A program made the translations under genes and the position numbers. DNA of 64,000 nucleotides, taken from the NCBI RefSeq assembly GCF_947648125.1, contig NZ_CANSMR010000007.1, forward strand, positions 1 to 64,000. Reading direction: 5' to 3'. Shown in pieces: positions 27,935-38,595 of this stretch. The notes beneath the pieces were generated by a model. That model saw nothing but the letters and a program-made list of their open reading frames with translations. It was not told where the DNA came from and made no database searches. This stretch comes from an uncultured Bradyrhizobium sp. (GTDB lineage Bacteria > Pseudomonadota > Alphaproteobacteria > Rhizobiales > Xanthobacteraceae). Positions within the stretch are counted from its first letter, which is position 1. Each line of letters begins with the position of its first letter.

Positions 27935-28309
27935 ATGTCGGACAGGACCGTGCTCGCCTGCATCGTCGGTAGTGCCCTGATCCTGGGGCCCCTGGGTGCG
28001 ACCGTGCATGCGCAGACGCCATCGAGCTGCAAGGAGCCGCGGGCGGGCACCAGCCGCGTCCCGATGCTGTCGCCGCCGCTCGCCAATGTGGTGACGGGCA
28101 AGGGACGGCTGCAATTCTACTCGGCGCCGAATCTTCACTGCCCGATCGGCGGCGTGTTCGTCATTCCGAATGACGAGCTCGTCGCCTATGCCCAAACCGA
28201 TGATGGCTGGTCGTCGGTGATGTATCTCAATCCGGGGACGGGCAACGACGTGTCGGGTTGGGTGAGGTCGGCGAGACTGAAGGTAACCGGGACCATCGCT
28301 CCAAAGTAG
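27935..28309 (+). CDS. Secreted SH3-like domain protein
   Basis: 124 residues from the ATG at 27935 with a GGGAGA ribosome site; a longer in-frame start at 27896 is less likely. The signal peptide ends ATVHAQ. The mature part has an SH3-type beta-barrel pattern: LQFYSAPNLHCPIGGVFVIP, VAYAQTDDGWSSVMYLN and VSGWVRSARLK, resembling bacterial SH3 domains that bind peptidoglycan or proteins. Two cysteines could form a disulfide. Function unknown. Confidence 0.78.
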   Translation: MSDRTVLACIVGSALILGPLGATVHAQTPSSCKEPRAGTSRVPMLSPPLANVVTGKGRLQFYSAPNLHCPIGGVFVIPNDELVAYAQTDDGWSSVMYLNPGTGNDVSGWVRSARLKVTGTIAPK

Positions 28310-28384
28310 CACGTGACCGGGATCGCAGCGGATGCTGCATGACAGCGATCGGCGAGCCGGCCGCGACGCATGGGCGTTGAGGCC

Positions 28385-29877
<1,493 letters not shown>

Positions 29878-29881
<4 letters not shown>

Positions 29882-30975
29882 GAGCCTGTCTCCTCGGCAA
29901 GCCCGGCGAGGGGCAGTTTCAGCACGCGGCCCGGTCCCTTGGCGATCAGCACAAGGTCGCTGCCCAGCTCGAGCGCTGCGACGACGCCGTGATTGACGCC
30001 GTCGACCCGGCTATGCAGCGAATAGAGCGGCTTGCCGTCTTCGCCGAGCCGGATCACGAGGCCGTAGGAGCGCGGCGGCGCCCACGGCTTGATGACGCCC
30101 ATCGTCTTGATGTGCGCGCCCTGCATCGGCTCCTTGAACGAGAAGCCCGAGCGCAGCCGCGGCGCCACCCAATAGGCCGGGTCGATTTCGGCCATCATGC
30201 GGCGCCGGTAGGCCGGCTCGCGCAGCACGAACTCGATCAGCTGGGTACGCGCGGTGAACGCGGTGAGCCAATAGCCGCCGCCCGCGGCCTTCGACAGCCG
30301 CGACGGATACACGGGCAGGTGGCCGAGCATGATCTGCGGCGCCCTGCCGTCTGCGATGAGGACGAGACGATGCCGCCAGCTCTCGCTGACCAGGATTCCA
30401 TCGCCGCGCGCGCAGACGCCGAACGCGTAGCCGAGTTTTGATGCCAGCGGCTTCACCGAGCGGGTCCTGGGATCGAGCCGGAACACGCGGCCGCTCCGGT
30501 TGAGCTCCATCAGGTCGCGCGCCCAATCGTCGACGCCGCATGTTGTCGAGCCGTCGGTCGCGATCAAGCCTCCATCGTCCGCCGGCGATAGTGCGTTGAT
30601 CGCATTGAAGGCGGCGTCGCTGAACGTCACGCTTGGCTCGCCCGATGAGGGATTGGCGTAGAGGCGCACCTCGCGGCCGCCGAGTGCGACTGCGATGCCG
30701 CCGTCGGTGAGCATGCAGAGCGCCGAGATCGGCTGCTCGAAGCTGCGCAGCTCGGTCGCGGTACTGCCGTCGAGCCGCAGCAGGCGCCGTCCGTCGGCGA
30801 CATAGAGGTTGCGGCCATCGGTTGCGAGATCCTCGGGCGCCTCGCATTCCAGCAGGGTGGTCGCGGCCTCCAGCTTCTGGTTCGGCTTGAGCGCGCCGTC
30901 GAACGACGGCACGGTGATGGTGGCCTCGCCGCGGCCGAGGAAGCGGTTGGCGAATTCCCTGACGGCCGCGATCAC
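29878..30975 (-). CDS. Strictosidine synthase-like beta-propeller protein in ABC operon
   Basis: 365 residues from a GTG at 30975, overlapping the previous gene's stop as GTGA. Propeller-blade repeats are visible (EDLATDGRNLYVADGRRLLRL; DDGGLIATDG; GDGILVSESWRHRLVLI; LGSDLVLIAKGPGRVLKLPL). The order, including the YRRRMMAEIDP block, parallels the C-terminal half of the neighbouring permease fusion, so the two are paralogues. There is no signal peptide. The SMP-30/strictosidine synthase superfamily includes lactonases and esterases; the activity here is unknown. Confidence 0.82.
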
Positions 30976-33095
30976 GACGCTTTCCCCCAGCGCTTGTCAT
31001 ACTGCACGAAGTTCGGATCCGCGTTCTCCAGTCTGTACCGGCCGATCCGGTTGTTCATGATGCCGCCGAGATAGAGATAGCCGCGATGCTCGCGCATCGA
31101 GGTGATCATCGGGTGGTTCTCGCCGCGCAGGTCCCAGAACGATTCGAGGATCTTGCCCTGCTCGTTGAACTTGACGACGCAGCCGGTGTTGATGTTCGGG
31201 AACAGCCATTCGTCGACCGGGACGCGCTTCGCCATGCGGCGGCGGAAGCCCGGCATCTTCCAGGCGAGGTCGAGCGAGGGGCTGCGCATGCCGACCAGCG
31301 CCAGCCAGTAATTGCCGTCGGAGGCGAGGTTGATGTTATCAGGGTAGCCCGGCAGATTGTCCATCACCACCTCGACCTGGCCTTTCTTCGGCCCTGCGAA
31401 CCACAGCCGCTTGATCGAGCAGCCGAAGGTTTCGGCGAACAGGATCGACTGGCCGTCGCTGGCGACGCAGATGCCGTTGGGGAATTTGAGGCCGCGCAGC
31501 GCCGTATGCGTGGCACCGGTCTTGGTGTCGTAGCAGATGATGCGGCCATTGCCGCGCGCCTCGAGGCCGTCGATCGGCCATTCGTCCATCTCGTAGCGCA
31601 CCGTGGCTTCCGAGAAGAAGATCAGGCCGTCGTCGGTGATGTCGAGGTCGTCGGCGAGCCGCAAACGGCTGTCGTCATTCACCGAATGCATGCTGCGATT
31701 GGTCTCGTCGGTCGCCTTCTCCACGGTGCCGTCGGGCGTGATCCGGTACAGGCCCATGCCGCCGATGCAGACATAGAGATTGTCTTGCCGGTCGAACGCC
31801 ATGCCGAGCGGCTGACCGCCGATATGAGCGAACACCTCCATGCGCTGATAGTCGGGCGCGAAGAAGCGCATGATGTCGCCGTGGCGCGAGCCGGCGTAGA
31901 GATTGTTGTTGCGGTCGAGGATCACGTCCTCCGGCGCCTCGATGCGGCCGAGGCCGATCAGTTCGACGTCGCGCAGCTTGTCGTTCTGCTCGAACGGGCC
32001 GCCCTGGCCGATCTCGGTGGCCGGGGGCGGCGGCAGCGCGTGATAGGTCGGCGCGACATAGACCTTGCTGATGATGCGGGTGCGGTTCTTCTGCCAGCGG
32101 ATGTCGACCATCGCGGCGATCAGCAGGATGCCTGCGAGCGCCATGCGGTTGATGCCGCCGCGCGCATTGAGCGTGGTCAGGCCGTTGGTAATCAGGAGCA
32201 CGATCAGCACGCCGACCAGCGATTTGGCGACCGAGCCCTTGCCGCCGCCGAGCGTGATGCCGCCGAGCACGGTCGCGGTCAGCACGATCACCTCGAGGCC
32301 GACGCCGATGTCGCCGCCGACGGTGCCGAGCCTGGCTGCGAAGAACAGCGCGGCGATGCTGGTCAGCACGCCGCTCGCGACGTAACAGAGCGCGATGGTG
32401 CGGCGAACCGGAATCCCGGAATTGTAGGCCGACCGGCGCGAGCCGCCGATCGCGGTGATGTGCCAGCCTGGGCGCAGCCGCGTCATGAAGATATGGCCGA
32501 AGATCGCGATCGCGATATAGACCAGCGCGACGCTCGGAACGCCGAACACGTCGCCGCCGCCGATGAAATTCCAGGACGGGATGTCGGGAAAGGCCGCGGC
32601 GATCGAATTGGAGTAGCGCTGGATCAGGAGGTCGAACGCCGAGCGGTAGATGATCAGGGTGATCAGCGTAGTGATGAAGGCGCGTAGCCTCAAGTATCCG
32701 ATCAGGACGCCGTTGACGGCGCCGAGCAATGCGCCGCAGGCGAGGGTGGCGATCACCACCGCAGGTACCGGCCAGTTCAGCACGTCGAGCAGATAGAGCG
32801 CGCAGAAATCCGTCAGCGCGAAGATCGAGCCGACCGACAGATCGATGCCGCCGACGATGACGACCAGCGCCATGCCGAGCCCGATGAAGCCGATCTCGCC
32901 GGCCTGCCGCGCGGTGTCGGCAAGGCTCGCCGGCGACAGGAAGTGATCGATGGAGCGGCTGAGCGCGAAGCCGACGATCAACAGCAGGATCACCGGAATA
33001 GCGGTCTCGGTCCAACGCTTCGACAGGATCTCGCCGAGGAGATGATCCGGCCAATAGCGGTAACGCAGGCTCGTCAGGGTATCGCGCATCGGCAT
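30972..33095 (-). CDS. ABC transporter permease fused to a strictosidine synthase-like propeller
   Basis: 707 residues. Residues 30-335 are a full RbsC-type permease with about ten helices and the conserved GIDLSVGSIFAL and VLGGITLGGGKGS loops. A Pro-rich linker (LPPPPATEIGQGG) follows. Residues about 375-700 form a six-bladed-type propeller (APEDVILDRNNNLYAGSRHG; GLKFPNGICVASDGQSILF; LPGYPDNINLASDGNYWLA). The reading frame is continuous with no sign of a frameshift. Usual permease topology would put the propeller in the cytoplasm. A stand-alone paralogue is encoded next. Confidence 0.9.
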   Translation of the reverse strand: MPMRDTLTSLRYRYWPDHLLGEILSKRWTETAIPVILLLIVGFALSRSIDHFLSPASLADTARQAGEIGFIGLGMALVVIVGGIDLSVGSIFALTDFCALYLLDVLNWPVPAVVIATLACGALLGAVNGVLIGYLRLRAFITTLITLIIYRSAFDLLIQRYSNSIAAAFPDIPSWNFIGGGDVFGVPSVALVYIAIAIFGHIFMTRLRPGWHITAIGGSRRSAYNSGIPVRRTIALCYVASGVLTSIAALFFAARLGTVGGDIGVGLEVIVLTATVLGGITLGGGKGSVAKSLVGVLIVLLITNGLTTLNARGGINRMALAGILLIAAMVDIRWQKNRTRIISKVYVAPTYHALPPPPATEIGQGGPFEQNDKLRDVELIGLGRIEAPEDVILDRNNNLYAGSRHGDIMRFFAPDYQRMEVFAHIGGQPLGMAFDRQDNLYVCIGGMGLYRITPDGTVEKATDETNRSMHSVNDDSRLRLADDLDITDDGLIFFSEATVRYEMDEWPIDGLEARGNGRIICYDTKTGATHTALRGLKFPNGICVASDGQSILFAETFGCSIKRLWFAGPKKGQVEVVMDNLPGYPDNINLASDGNYWLALVGMRSPSLDLAWKMPGFRRRMAKRVPVDEWLFPNINTGCVVKFNEQGKILESFWDLRGENHPMITSMREHRGYLYLGGIMNNRIGRYRLENADPNFVQYDKRWGKAS

Positions 33096-33123
33096 TCCAG
33101 CAAGGCGTTCGATTTCGGGAGAT

Positions 33124-33156
33124 GAACGTCCCGGGCGGGATGCACCCGGGACGTTC
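33124..33156 (-). promoter_or_regulatory. Intra-operon hairpin after the binding-protein gene
   Basis: GAACGTCCCGGG (33124-33135) pairs perfectly with CCCGGGACGTTC (33145-33156), with a 9-base loop and no T-run. It sits 17 bases past the stop of the binding-protein gene and before the permease fusion. Such hairpins often protect the binding-protein message and lower expression of downstream membrane genes. Confidence 0.65.
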
Positions 33157-33173
33157 AGCGGGAAATGGCCGGG

Positions 33174-34190
33174 CTATTTCTTCAGGTCACTGAGATTCCA
33201 GCACGCGGTCTGGCTGTCCGCGTTCTCCTTGGTGATCGGAATCAGCGTCGTGTATTCCGAACCCTTGATCGAACCAGCCTTGGCGCCCGACGACAGCAGC
33301 CATTTGATGGTGCCTGCCATCTGCGCGGCCTGGGTCGGCACGTCGTAGCTCAGGTTGAGGTCGAAGGCGCCGGACTTCACGAGCTCGCAGGCGCCCTTGC
33401 GCTCGCCGCCGCCGGAGGTTGCGACGAACACCTTGCCGGTCAGACCGGCTTCCTTCACCGCCGCCGCGGTGCCGATGTCCATGCCGTCCCAGAAGCCGAC
33501 GATGCCGCAGAGATCGGGATTCTGCTTCAGCACCGTCTGGGTGATCGCCTTGGCCTTCGCCGCATCCCAGTCGGCGGCCTGGCTCGAGACCACCTTGATC
33601 TCCGGATGCTTGGCGAGCACGTTCTCGACGCCCTTGAGCGTGTAGGCGCTGGCGGCGGCCGACAGCGCGCCCTGCACGATGGCGATTTTGTTCGACTTGC
33701 CCTGGCAGGCCTTGACCACGGCTTCAGTGTCCTTCTCGCCGATCTCGATCCAGTTGGCGCCGACGAAGGCCGAAGAGCGATAGGCCGATCCCATGTTGAT
33801 CTGGATGACGTAGATGCCCTCGTTCTCGGCGCGCTGCAGCAGCTTGGCGTAGGTCTGCACGTCCGGATTGTGGATCACCATCACGGCCGGCTTCTCCGAG
33901 ATCAGCGAGGTCACCGCCTGCGCGCCGGCATTGGTGTTCCAGTTGGGATCGCGGATCTCGAACTTGACGCCGAGGGGCTCGAGCTCCTTCTTCATGCCGG
34001 CGTACCAACCCTCGGTGAGGTCGAAGTTCATGGCGACCGGAACGTAGGCCACCGTCTTGCCGGCGAGCGCCTCCTTGAACGGCTTCTGGAACGGCTCGTC
34101 CAGGCCCTGCTGGGCCAGAGCCGGGGCGGCGGTGGCCGCGAGCCCGAGTGCTGCGGCGATTACCTTTGCAGTCCTGACAGCGTACTTCAT
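33174..34190 (-). CDS. Sugar-type ABC transporter substrate-binding protein
   Basis: 338 residues from the ATG at 34190, with a strong AAGGAGGAAG site just upstream. The signal peptide ends AAPALAQ. The fold matches the periplasmic-binding type 4 (ribose/galactose-like) family: VAYVPVAMNFDLTEGWYAGM, EKPAVMVIHNPDVQ, GIVGFWDGMDIGTAAAVKEAG, KVFVATSGGGERKGACELV. The ligand is not evident. A longer open frame extending to 34778 enters the upstream permease gene in another frame. Confidence 0.93.
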   Translation of the reverse strand: MKYAVRTAKVIAAALGLAATAAPALAQQGLDEPFQKPFKEALAGKTVAYVPVAMNFDLTEGWYAGMKKELEPLGVKFEIRDPNWNTNAGAQAVTSLISEKPAVMVIHNPDVQTYAKLLQRAENEGIYVIQINMGSAYRSSAFVGANWIEIGEKDTEAVVKACQGKSNKIAIVQGALSAAASAYTLKGVENVLAKHPEIKVVSSQAADWDAAKAKAITQTVLKQNPDLCGIVGFWDGMDIGTAAAVKEAGLTGKVFVATSGGGERKGACELVKSGAFDLNLSYDVPTQAAQMAGTIKWLLSSGAKAGSIKGSEYTTLIPITKENADSQTACWNLSDLKK

Positions 34191-34231
34191 TGCTTCCTCC
34201 TTGGTCGTGATTGATCGTTCTTCGATTTGGT

Positions 34232-35203
34232 TCAGATGTCGCCCTGCTGTGCCGTTTCTTCGTTGCGCGGATTCAGGAATGAATCCGTGATGACGGCGAG
34301 CAGCAGGACGACGCCCTTGACGAGGTTTTGTCCGGCGTAGGAGATGTCCATGATGGTCATACCGTTCAGCATGGTGCCGATCAGCAGCGTTCCGATGATG
34401 ACGTTGAGCACGCCGCCGCGACCGCCCGACAGCCCGATGCCGCCGAGCACGACGACGAGAATGACGTCGTAGATCAAGGTCGAATTGAAGACCCGGGTCG
34501 GCATCGAGTTGACCGACGCCGCCATCACCAGGCCTGCGAAGCAGCCGATCAGGGCCGCGACGACATATTGCAGCACGATGATCGGCCGCGAGGGGATGCC
34601 GGTGACGCGGGCCGCATAGGGATTGTCGCCGATCGCGTAGATATAGGCACCCCAGCGTGTCTGGCGCAGCAGGAAGGCGACCATCACGCAGGCGATCGCG
34701 AACATCACGATCGATGTCGGGATACCGGCGATGGTGCCTTGTCCGAGCCGCTCGAATCCCTTCATGCCGTCGCTCCACTGCACGACGTCGAGTTGAAACA
34801 GCGCGGCCTGTCCGAGGCCGGCGAGCAGCAGGCCGGTCGCCAGCGTCGCAAACAGCGACGGCACCTCGGCGTAGGCGATCAGCCAGCCATTGACCAGGCC
34901 GAACGCGATCGTGAGCAGCACGGCCGTCAGCAGCGAGGCCGGCAGCGAATGGCCGTTCTGCACCATTTGCAGCACGAGCCCCGGAGGCACCGCGAGGGCT
35001 GCGATCAGCGAGATGTCGATGCCGCGGCCGATCACGACCAGCGCCATGGCAAGCCCGAGGATGCCGAGCACCGCCACGTTCTGCAGCAGCGTCAGCATGT
35101 TCTCCGGCGTCAGAAAGCCGCGCAGGAAAATCGAGAACGCCAGGAACAGCACGGCGAATACGGCGAAGACGATCTCCTGTTGATTAAACCGCAATCGCTT
35201 CAT
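34232..35203 (-). CDS. Sugar-type ABC transporter permease
   Basis: 323-residue inner-membrane permease of the RbsC/BPD_transp_2 class with about nine helices, the GRGIDISLIAALAV loop (normally GGIDLSVGS) and VVLGGIGLSGGRGG near the C-terminus. It is the first structural gene after the TetR regulator and the partner of the permease fusion, so the importer probably uses a heterodimeric channel. Confidence 0.93.
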   Translation of the reverse strand: MKRLRFNQQEIVFAVFAVLFLAFSIFLRGFLTPENMLTLLQNVAVLGILGLAMALVVIGRGIDISLIAALAVPPGLVLQMVQNGHSLPASLLTAVLLTIAFGLVNGWLIAYAEVPSLFATLATGLLLAGLGQAALFQLDVVQWSDGMKGFERLGQGTIAGIPTSIVMFAIACVMVAFLLRQTRWGAYIYAIGDNPYAARVTGIPSRPIIVLQYVVAALIGCFAGLVMAASVNSMPTRVFNSTLIYDVILVVVLGGIGLSGGRGGVLNVIIGTLLIGTMLNGMTIMDISYAGQNLVKGVVLLLAVITDSFLNPRNEETAQQGDI

Positions 35204-35222
35204 TGCCTCGTCCTTCCTGCTT

Positions 35223-35972
35223 CTATGGCTGCGCCGCCGGCCTGGATCTCGTGCGCGAGCCGGTCGCGACGCGGCCGGGCCGCGTCCTGCCGGCGACCGC
35301 GGCGTCGACGAAGGCGCCGACGGCGTTGATGTAGGCCTCGATCGAGGTGCCGCGTCGGCGGTACTTCGCGCGCTTGACGTACCAGTCCTGCAGCAGCGGC
35401 TTGATCAGCGAGGCCGTCAGCGTGACCTGGTCGATGGCGAACACCCCGCTGGCGACGCCCTGCTTCAGGACGTCGGCGATGATCTTCTCGGTCATCACCT
35501 CCATCTCGATGGCGCGCTGGCGCTCCGCGGGCGGAAACGATTTTGCTTCCATGAAGGAGAATACGAACCAGGGCTGCATCGCCTCGCTCATGCGAACATG
35601 GGTGGCGATGATCCAGTGCAGGTGCTTGCGCGCATCCTGCTTCACGCTGGCGGGCGGAGCGGTGAGGACCTCGGCGGCCGTTTCGGCGACCTCGCCGAGG
35701 ATCATCGAGAGCAGCGTCGGCTTGCTGTCGAAATAGGTATAGAGGCCGCCCATGCTGAGGCCGGAGGCCTCCGCGAGCTGGCGTAGTGTGGTGGCGTGAA
35801 AGCCGTGCTTGTTGGAAAGCGTGAGCGTGGCGCCGATGATGCGCGTGAGGTTCGGAACGGCGAGATGCGGCTTCTGGACCCGGACGGAATCCCGATGACG
35901 TTCGAGGATGCGTGCGCAAAGCACGTCCATCGCGAACGCATTCGTCCCCGGCCGCTGACGCGCGAGACCCAC
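35223..35972 (-). CDS. TetR/AcrR family transcriptional regulator
   Basis: 249 residues from a GTG at 35972 with a well-placed GGGAGG site. The helix-turn-helix lies at ATLTLSNKHGFHATTLRQLA then EASGLSMGGLYTYFDSKPTLL, the classical TetR pattern. The C-terminal ligand domain is alpha-helical, and a basic tail ends the protein. It lies 19 bases upstream of the ABC permease gene in the same direction, so it probably controls that operon and itself. Confidence 0.93.
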   Translation of the reverse strand: MGLARQRPGTNAFAMDVLCARILERHRDSVRVQKPHLAVPNLTRIIGATLTLSNKHGFHATTLRQLAEASGLSMGGLYTYFDSKPTLLSMILGEVAETAAEVLTAPPASVKQDARKHLHWIIATHVRMSEAMQPWFVFSFMEAKSFPPAERQRAIEMEVMTEKIIADVLKQGVASGVFAIDQVTLTASLIKPLLQDWYVKRAKYRRRGTSIEAYINAVGAFVDAAVAGRTRPGRVATGSRTRSRPAAQP

Positions 35973-36355
35973 GTTGCCTCCCTGGCTATGTCCCCGGACC
36001 GCTTCATCTGGTTGCCGGTCCGGGCCGGGCTTTGCGCCCTTGCTTAATTCCTAGCCCACGAACTGCCGTTCGGAAAAGGGGGATGATCAATTTTTCTGAG
36101 AGAGCGCTCGCTCGTTTTTTGACCCGCGCCGTTCTGCTTGCCCTGCGCCCGGTGCCGCTCCGGCGCGGTTCGGGAACTTTTCGCGCTGAAAGGTCAGCAC
36201 AAATTCCGGGCACTCCGGCCGACCAGGTTGCCGGTTAGACGGCCGTCACATTCCAGATATAAGAACGCAGGCTCGCTGGCTGGAAGGCCAACCCGCACAG
36301 ACATAGACATGCTGGCCGAATTTCACCCACGGTCACTTTGGGCCGAAGCAAGGTT
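35973..36355. other. Divergent intergenic region with inverted repeat
   Basis: 383 bases between the TetR regulator and the plus-strand envelope cluster. CCCGGACC (35993-36000) and GGTCCGGG (36017-36024) form an inverted repeat about 21 bases upstream of the TetR start; this is a candidate operator or 5' leader hairpin, with low confidence. No gene is supported in the rest. Confidence 0.4.
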
Positions 36356-37126
36356 ATGACGGCAGTTGGATCACATGGTGCACGCGCGGGCGCTGCGATC
36401 GGCGCTGACGCTCCGGGAGCCTCCGCAACGTTGCGGTATCTGTTCGGGATTTGTGCTGCGCTCCTGATCGGCAGCATCTGCGCGGTTGCCGCGCAGCAGC
36501 GCGACACCGTCGCGGCATCCGCAGCGATCGAATTCAACATCCCGGCCCAGCAGCTTGCGAGCGCACTGCAGGCTTATGGCGAACGAACCGGCGTTCAGGT
36601 GCTCTATGAGAGCAATTCTGCGACGGGACGGAAGTCGACGTCGGTCGAAGGCAGCCTCACGCCCGAGGATGCATTGAATCTGCTGCTGACGGGAACCGAC
36701 CTGAAGGTCCAGTACATTCGTCCGGATGCCATCACGCTTGCTTCGCGCGCCGTGCGCGCCGACCATCCGCCGGCGAGCCCGCTTGCGACCGCGGATCTGT
36801 CGCTCGGCACGTTGCAGGTGCGGGCGAGCAGTGACGGCAACGACACCGGCGCGCTGCGCGACTACAGCGAAAGCCTGCAACTCGACCTTCAAAAGGCGCT
36901 GCAGAAGAATATCGGGTCTCGCGGCGGCAGCTATCAGCTCATTGTCGATCTGTGGATCGACCCCTCGCGCACGATCCAGCGAACCCAGCTGTTGCGCTCG
37001 ACCGGCGATCAGAAGCGCGATGCCGCCGTCACCGCGGCGCTGCAAGGATTGACCGTCAGCCGAACGACGCCCGCGAATGCGTCGCAGCCGGTGCGGATCG
37101 CGATCCGGGTGAAGTCGTTCCAATGA
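36356..37126 (+). CDS. Periplasmic STN-domain protein with TonB-C-like C-terminus
   Basis: 256 residues from the ATG at 36356. An N-terminal hydrophobic anchor or signal is at about 26-46. Residues about 58-129 are a secretin/TonB short N-terminal domain (FNIPAQQLASALQAYGERTG, SVEGSLTPEDALNLLL), normally the signalling part of FecA-type receptors. Residues about 172-254 resemble a TonB C-terminal domain (YQLIVDLWIDPSRTIQRTQL; GDQKRDAAVTAALQGL; QPVRIAIRV). No barrel is attached. Its stop overlaps the next tonB gene as ATGA. It probably feeds FecR or the barrel; this is inference. Confidence 0.85.
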   Translation: MTAVGSHGARAGAAIGADAPGASATLRYLFGICAALLIGSICAVAAQQRDTVAASAAIEFNIPAQQLASALQAYGERTGVQVLYESNSATGRKSTSVEGSLTPEDALNLLLTGTDLKVQYIRPDAITLASRAVRADHPPASPLATADLSLGTLQVRASSDGNDTGALRDYSESLQLDLQKALQKNIGSRGGSYQLIVDLWIDPSRTIQRTQLLRSTGDQKRDAAVTAALQGLTVSRTTPANASQPVRIAIRVKSFQ

Positions 37127-37851
37127 GTGCCAACGACACCAGCGGAGCGGATGGGGTGCGCGACGCAAGTCCGATGACGCTGCTGTTTCATCCCGAGGAT
37201 CCGGGCGCGTGGACCTCGGGCGAGGTGCTGCGTCTGCTCCTGGTGCCGGCGATCGCAGCCCTGTTGTTCGTCGGGGGAATCTACTGGATCCGGCTGCAGC
37301 CGCCGGCTGGACCGGCAAGCCGGGAGCAGAGCTCGATCGTCCAGGTTCGGTTGCTGCCGAGCCCGTCGCCTGCGCCGATTCCGGTTGCGCCGGTGTCGCA
37401 GCCGCAAACCGCGACCGTCGCCAGCCGGACCGACGTGTCACCGGAGAACTCCGAACCGCCGCTCGACAATCTGACCGCGGCCGCGGCGCGGGAGCCGATG
37501 CCGGCGGAGCCGGCCGTGCCGAGCTTGCGTCCGACGCCGTCGCCCGCCGATGCGCCGCCCAACAGTGCCGCCGTGAAATTTCAGCAGGCGCTGCTTCGTC
37601 ATGTGGCACGCTACCAGCGCTATCCGAACGCGGCGCGGCTCGGTCGGCTGCACGGGGCGGTCGAGACGCTGTTCTCCATGCAGCGGGACGGCACCCTGCT
37701 CGAGGTCTGGGTCAAGACCAGCTCCGGGCAGGCCGTGCTCGACAAGGCTGCGGTGGACGCGATCCGGCGGGCGCAGCCGCTGCCGTCGATCCCGTCGGCG
37801 CTGCCCGACCGGCTCAATATTCAGATCACCCTGGTCTTCGACCCAGCCTGA
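37123..37851 (+). CDS. TonB family energy transducer
   Basis: 242 residues. One inner-membrane helix at about 35-55 (LRLLLVPAIAALLFVGGIYW) is followed by a Pro/Ala/Ser-rich periplasmic spacer and a TonB C-terminal domain (YQRYPNAARLGRLHGAVETL; VKTSSGQAVLDKAAVDAIRR). It is translationally coupled to the STN protein gene. It would transmit proton-motive-force energy from ExbB/ExbD, encoded 5 kb further on. Confidence 0.93.
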   Translation: MSANDTSGADGVRDASPMTLLFHPEDPGAWTSGEVLRLLLVPAIAALLFVGGIYWIRLQPPAGPASREQSSIVQVRLLPSPSPAPIPVAPVSQPQTATVASRTDVSPENSEPPLDNLTAAAAREPMPAEPAVPSLRPTPSPADAPPNSAAVKFQQALLRHVARYQRYPNAARLGRLHGAVETLFSMQRDGTLLEVWVKTSSGQAVLDKAAVDAIRRAQPLPSIPSALPDRLNIQITLVFDPA

Positions 37852-38052
37852 TTCCGATGCGTGGTCCCGTTCGGCTTCGCAGGCGCGAGCGGCAGTTCAT
37901 TGCTTGGATGTGACCGCGATGCACCAGCTTCCGTGTCGTTCGGTGTCGACTTGTTGCCGTCATAAATGTGTTGTGCGTGGCCGTTACGAGATGGGCAGCT
38001 TCAAGAACAATTCAATCTGGATATCGGGCTGGTGTCTGGGAGGCCGCGGAAC

Positions 38053-38595
38053 GTGGCTGAAATCAATCGAGTGCGGCTGCGGGGCCAGCTTGCAGATAAT
38101 TACGACGGCCTCGTCAAGAAATTGACCCGCCGTCTGGGATCGTCGGACTTCGCCTACGAAGCCCTGCACGAGACGTTCCTGCGGCTGGAGCGGGTCACTG
38201 ACGCGGTGCCGATCCGCAGCCCCGCCGACTATATCTTTCGTATCGCGATCAACATCGCCAGGGATCGCCAGAAGGCGCAGAATCTCCGCGTCAGCGCGGC
38301 CGAAATCGATTCATTGCTCGACGTCAGCGACGACGGACCGAGCCCGGCGCGAATCGTCGAGGCGCGCTCCGATATCGATGCTTTCAAGCGTGCCTTGGCC
38401 GAATTGCCGCAGCGGCCGCGCGATGTTCTTTATAGCATTACGATCGAGGGACGGACGCCGAGCGATGTGGCGACCCGCCTCGGTGTCAGCGTGCGAACGG
38501 TGGAAAGCGATTTGAAGTTGGCTCTGAGCCATTGTGCCGATTGCCTCGATTATACTCTGATCCGTCGTCTCGGCGGTCCTCGTCCCCGTTCGTGA
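38053..38595 (+). CDS. ECF RNA polymerase sigma factor (FecI-like)
   Basis: 180 residues from a GTG at 38053 with a GGGAGG site at about 38038. Region 2 (DNYDGLVKKLTRRLGSSDFA; IRSPADYIFRIAINIARDR) and region 4 (LAELPQRPRDVLYSITIEGR then TPSDVATRLGVSVRTVESDL) are both clear. A FecR gene follows, so it is probably an iron-starvation-type (FecI) sigma factor controlled by membrane signalling. Its regulon is presumably the cluster itself. Confidence 0.9.
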   Translation: MAEINRVRLRGQLADNYDGLVKKLTRRLGSSDFAYEALHETFLRLERVTDAVPIRSPADYIFRIAINIARDRQKAQNLRVSAAEIDSLLDVSDDGPSPARIVEARSDIDAFKRALAELPQRPRDVLYSITIEGRTPSDVATRLGVSVRTVESDLKLALSHCADCLDYTLIRRLGGPRPRS

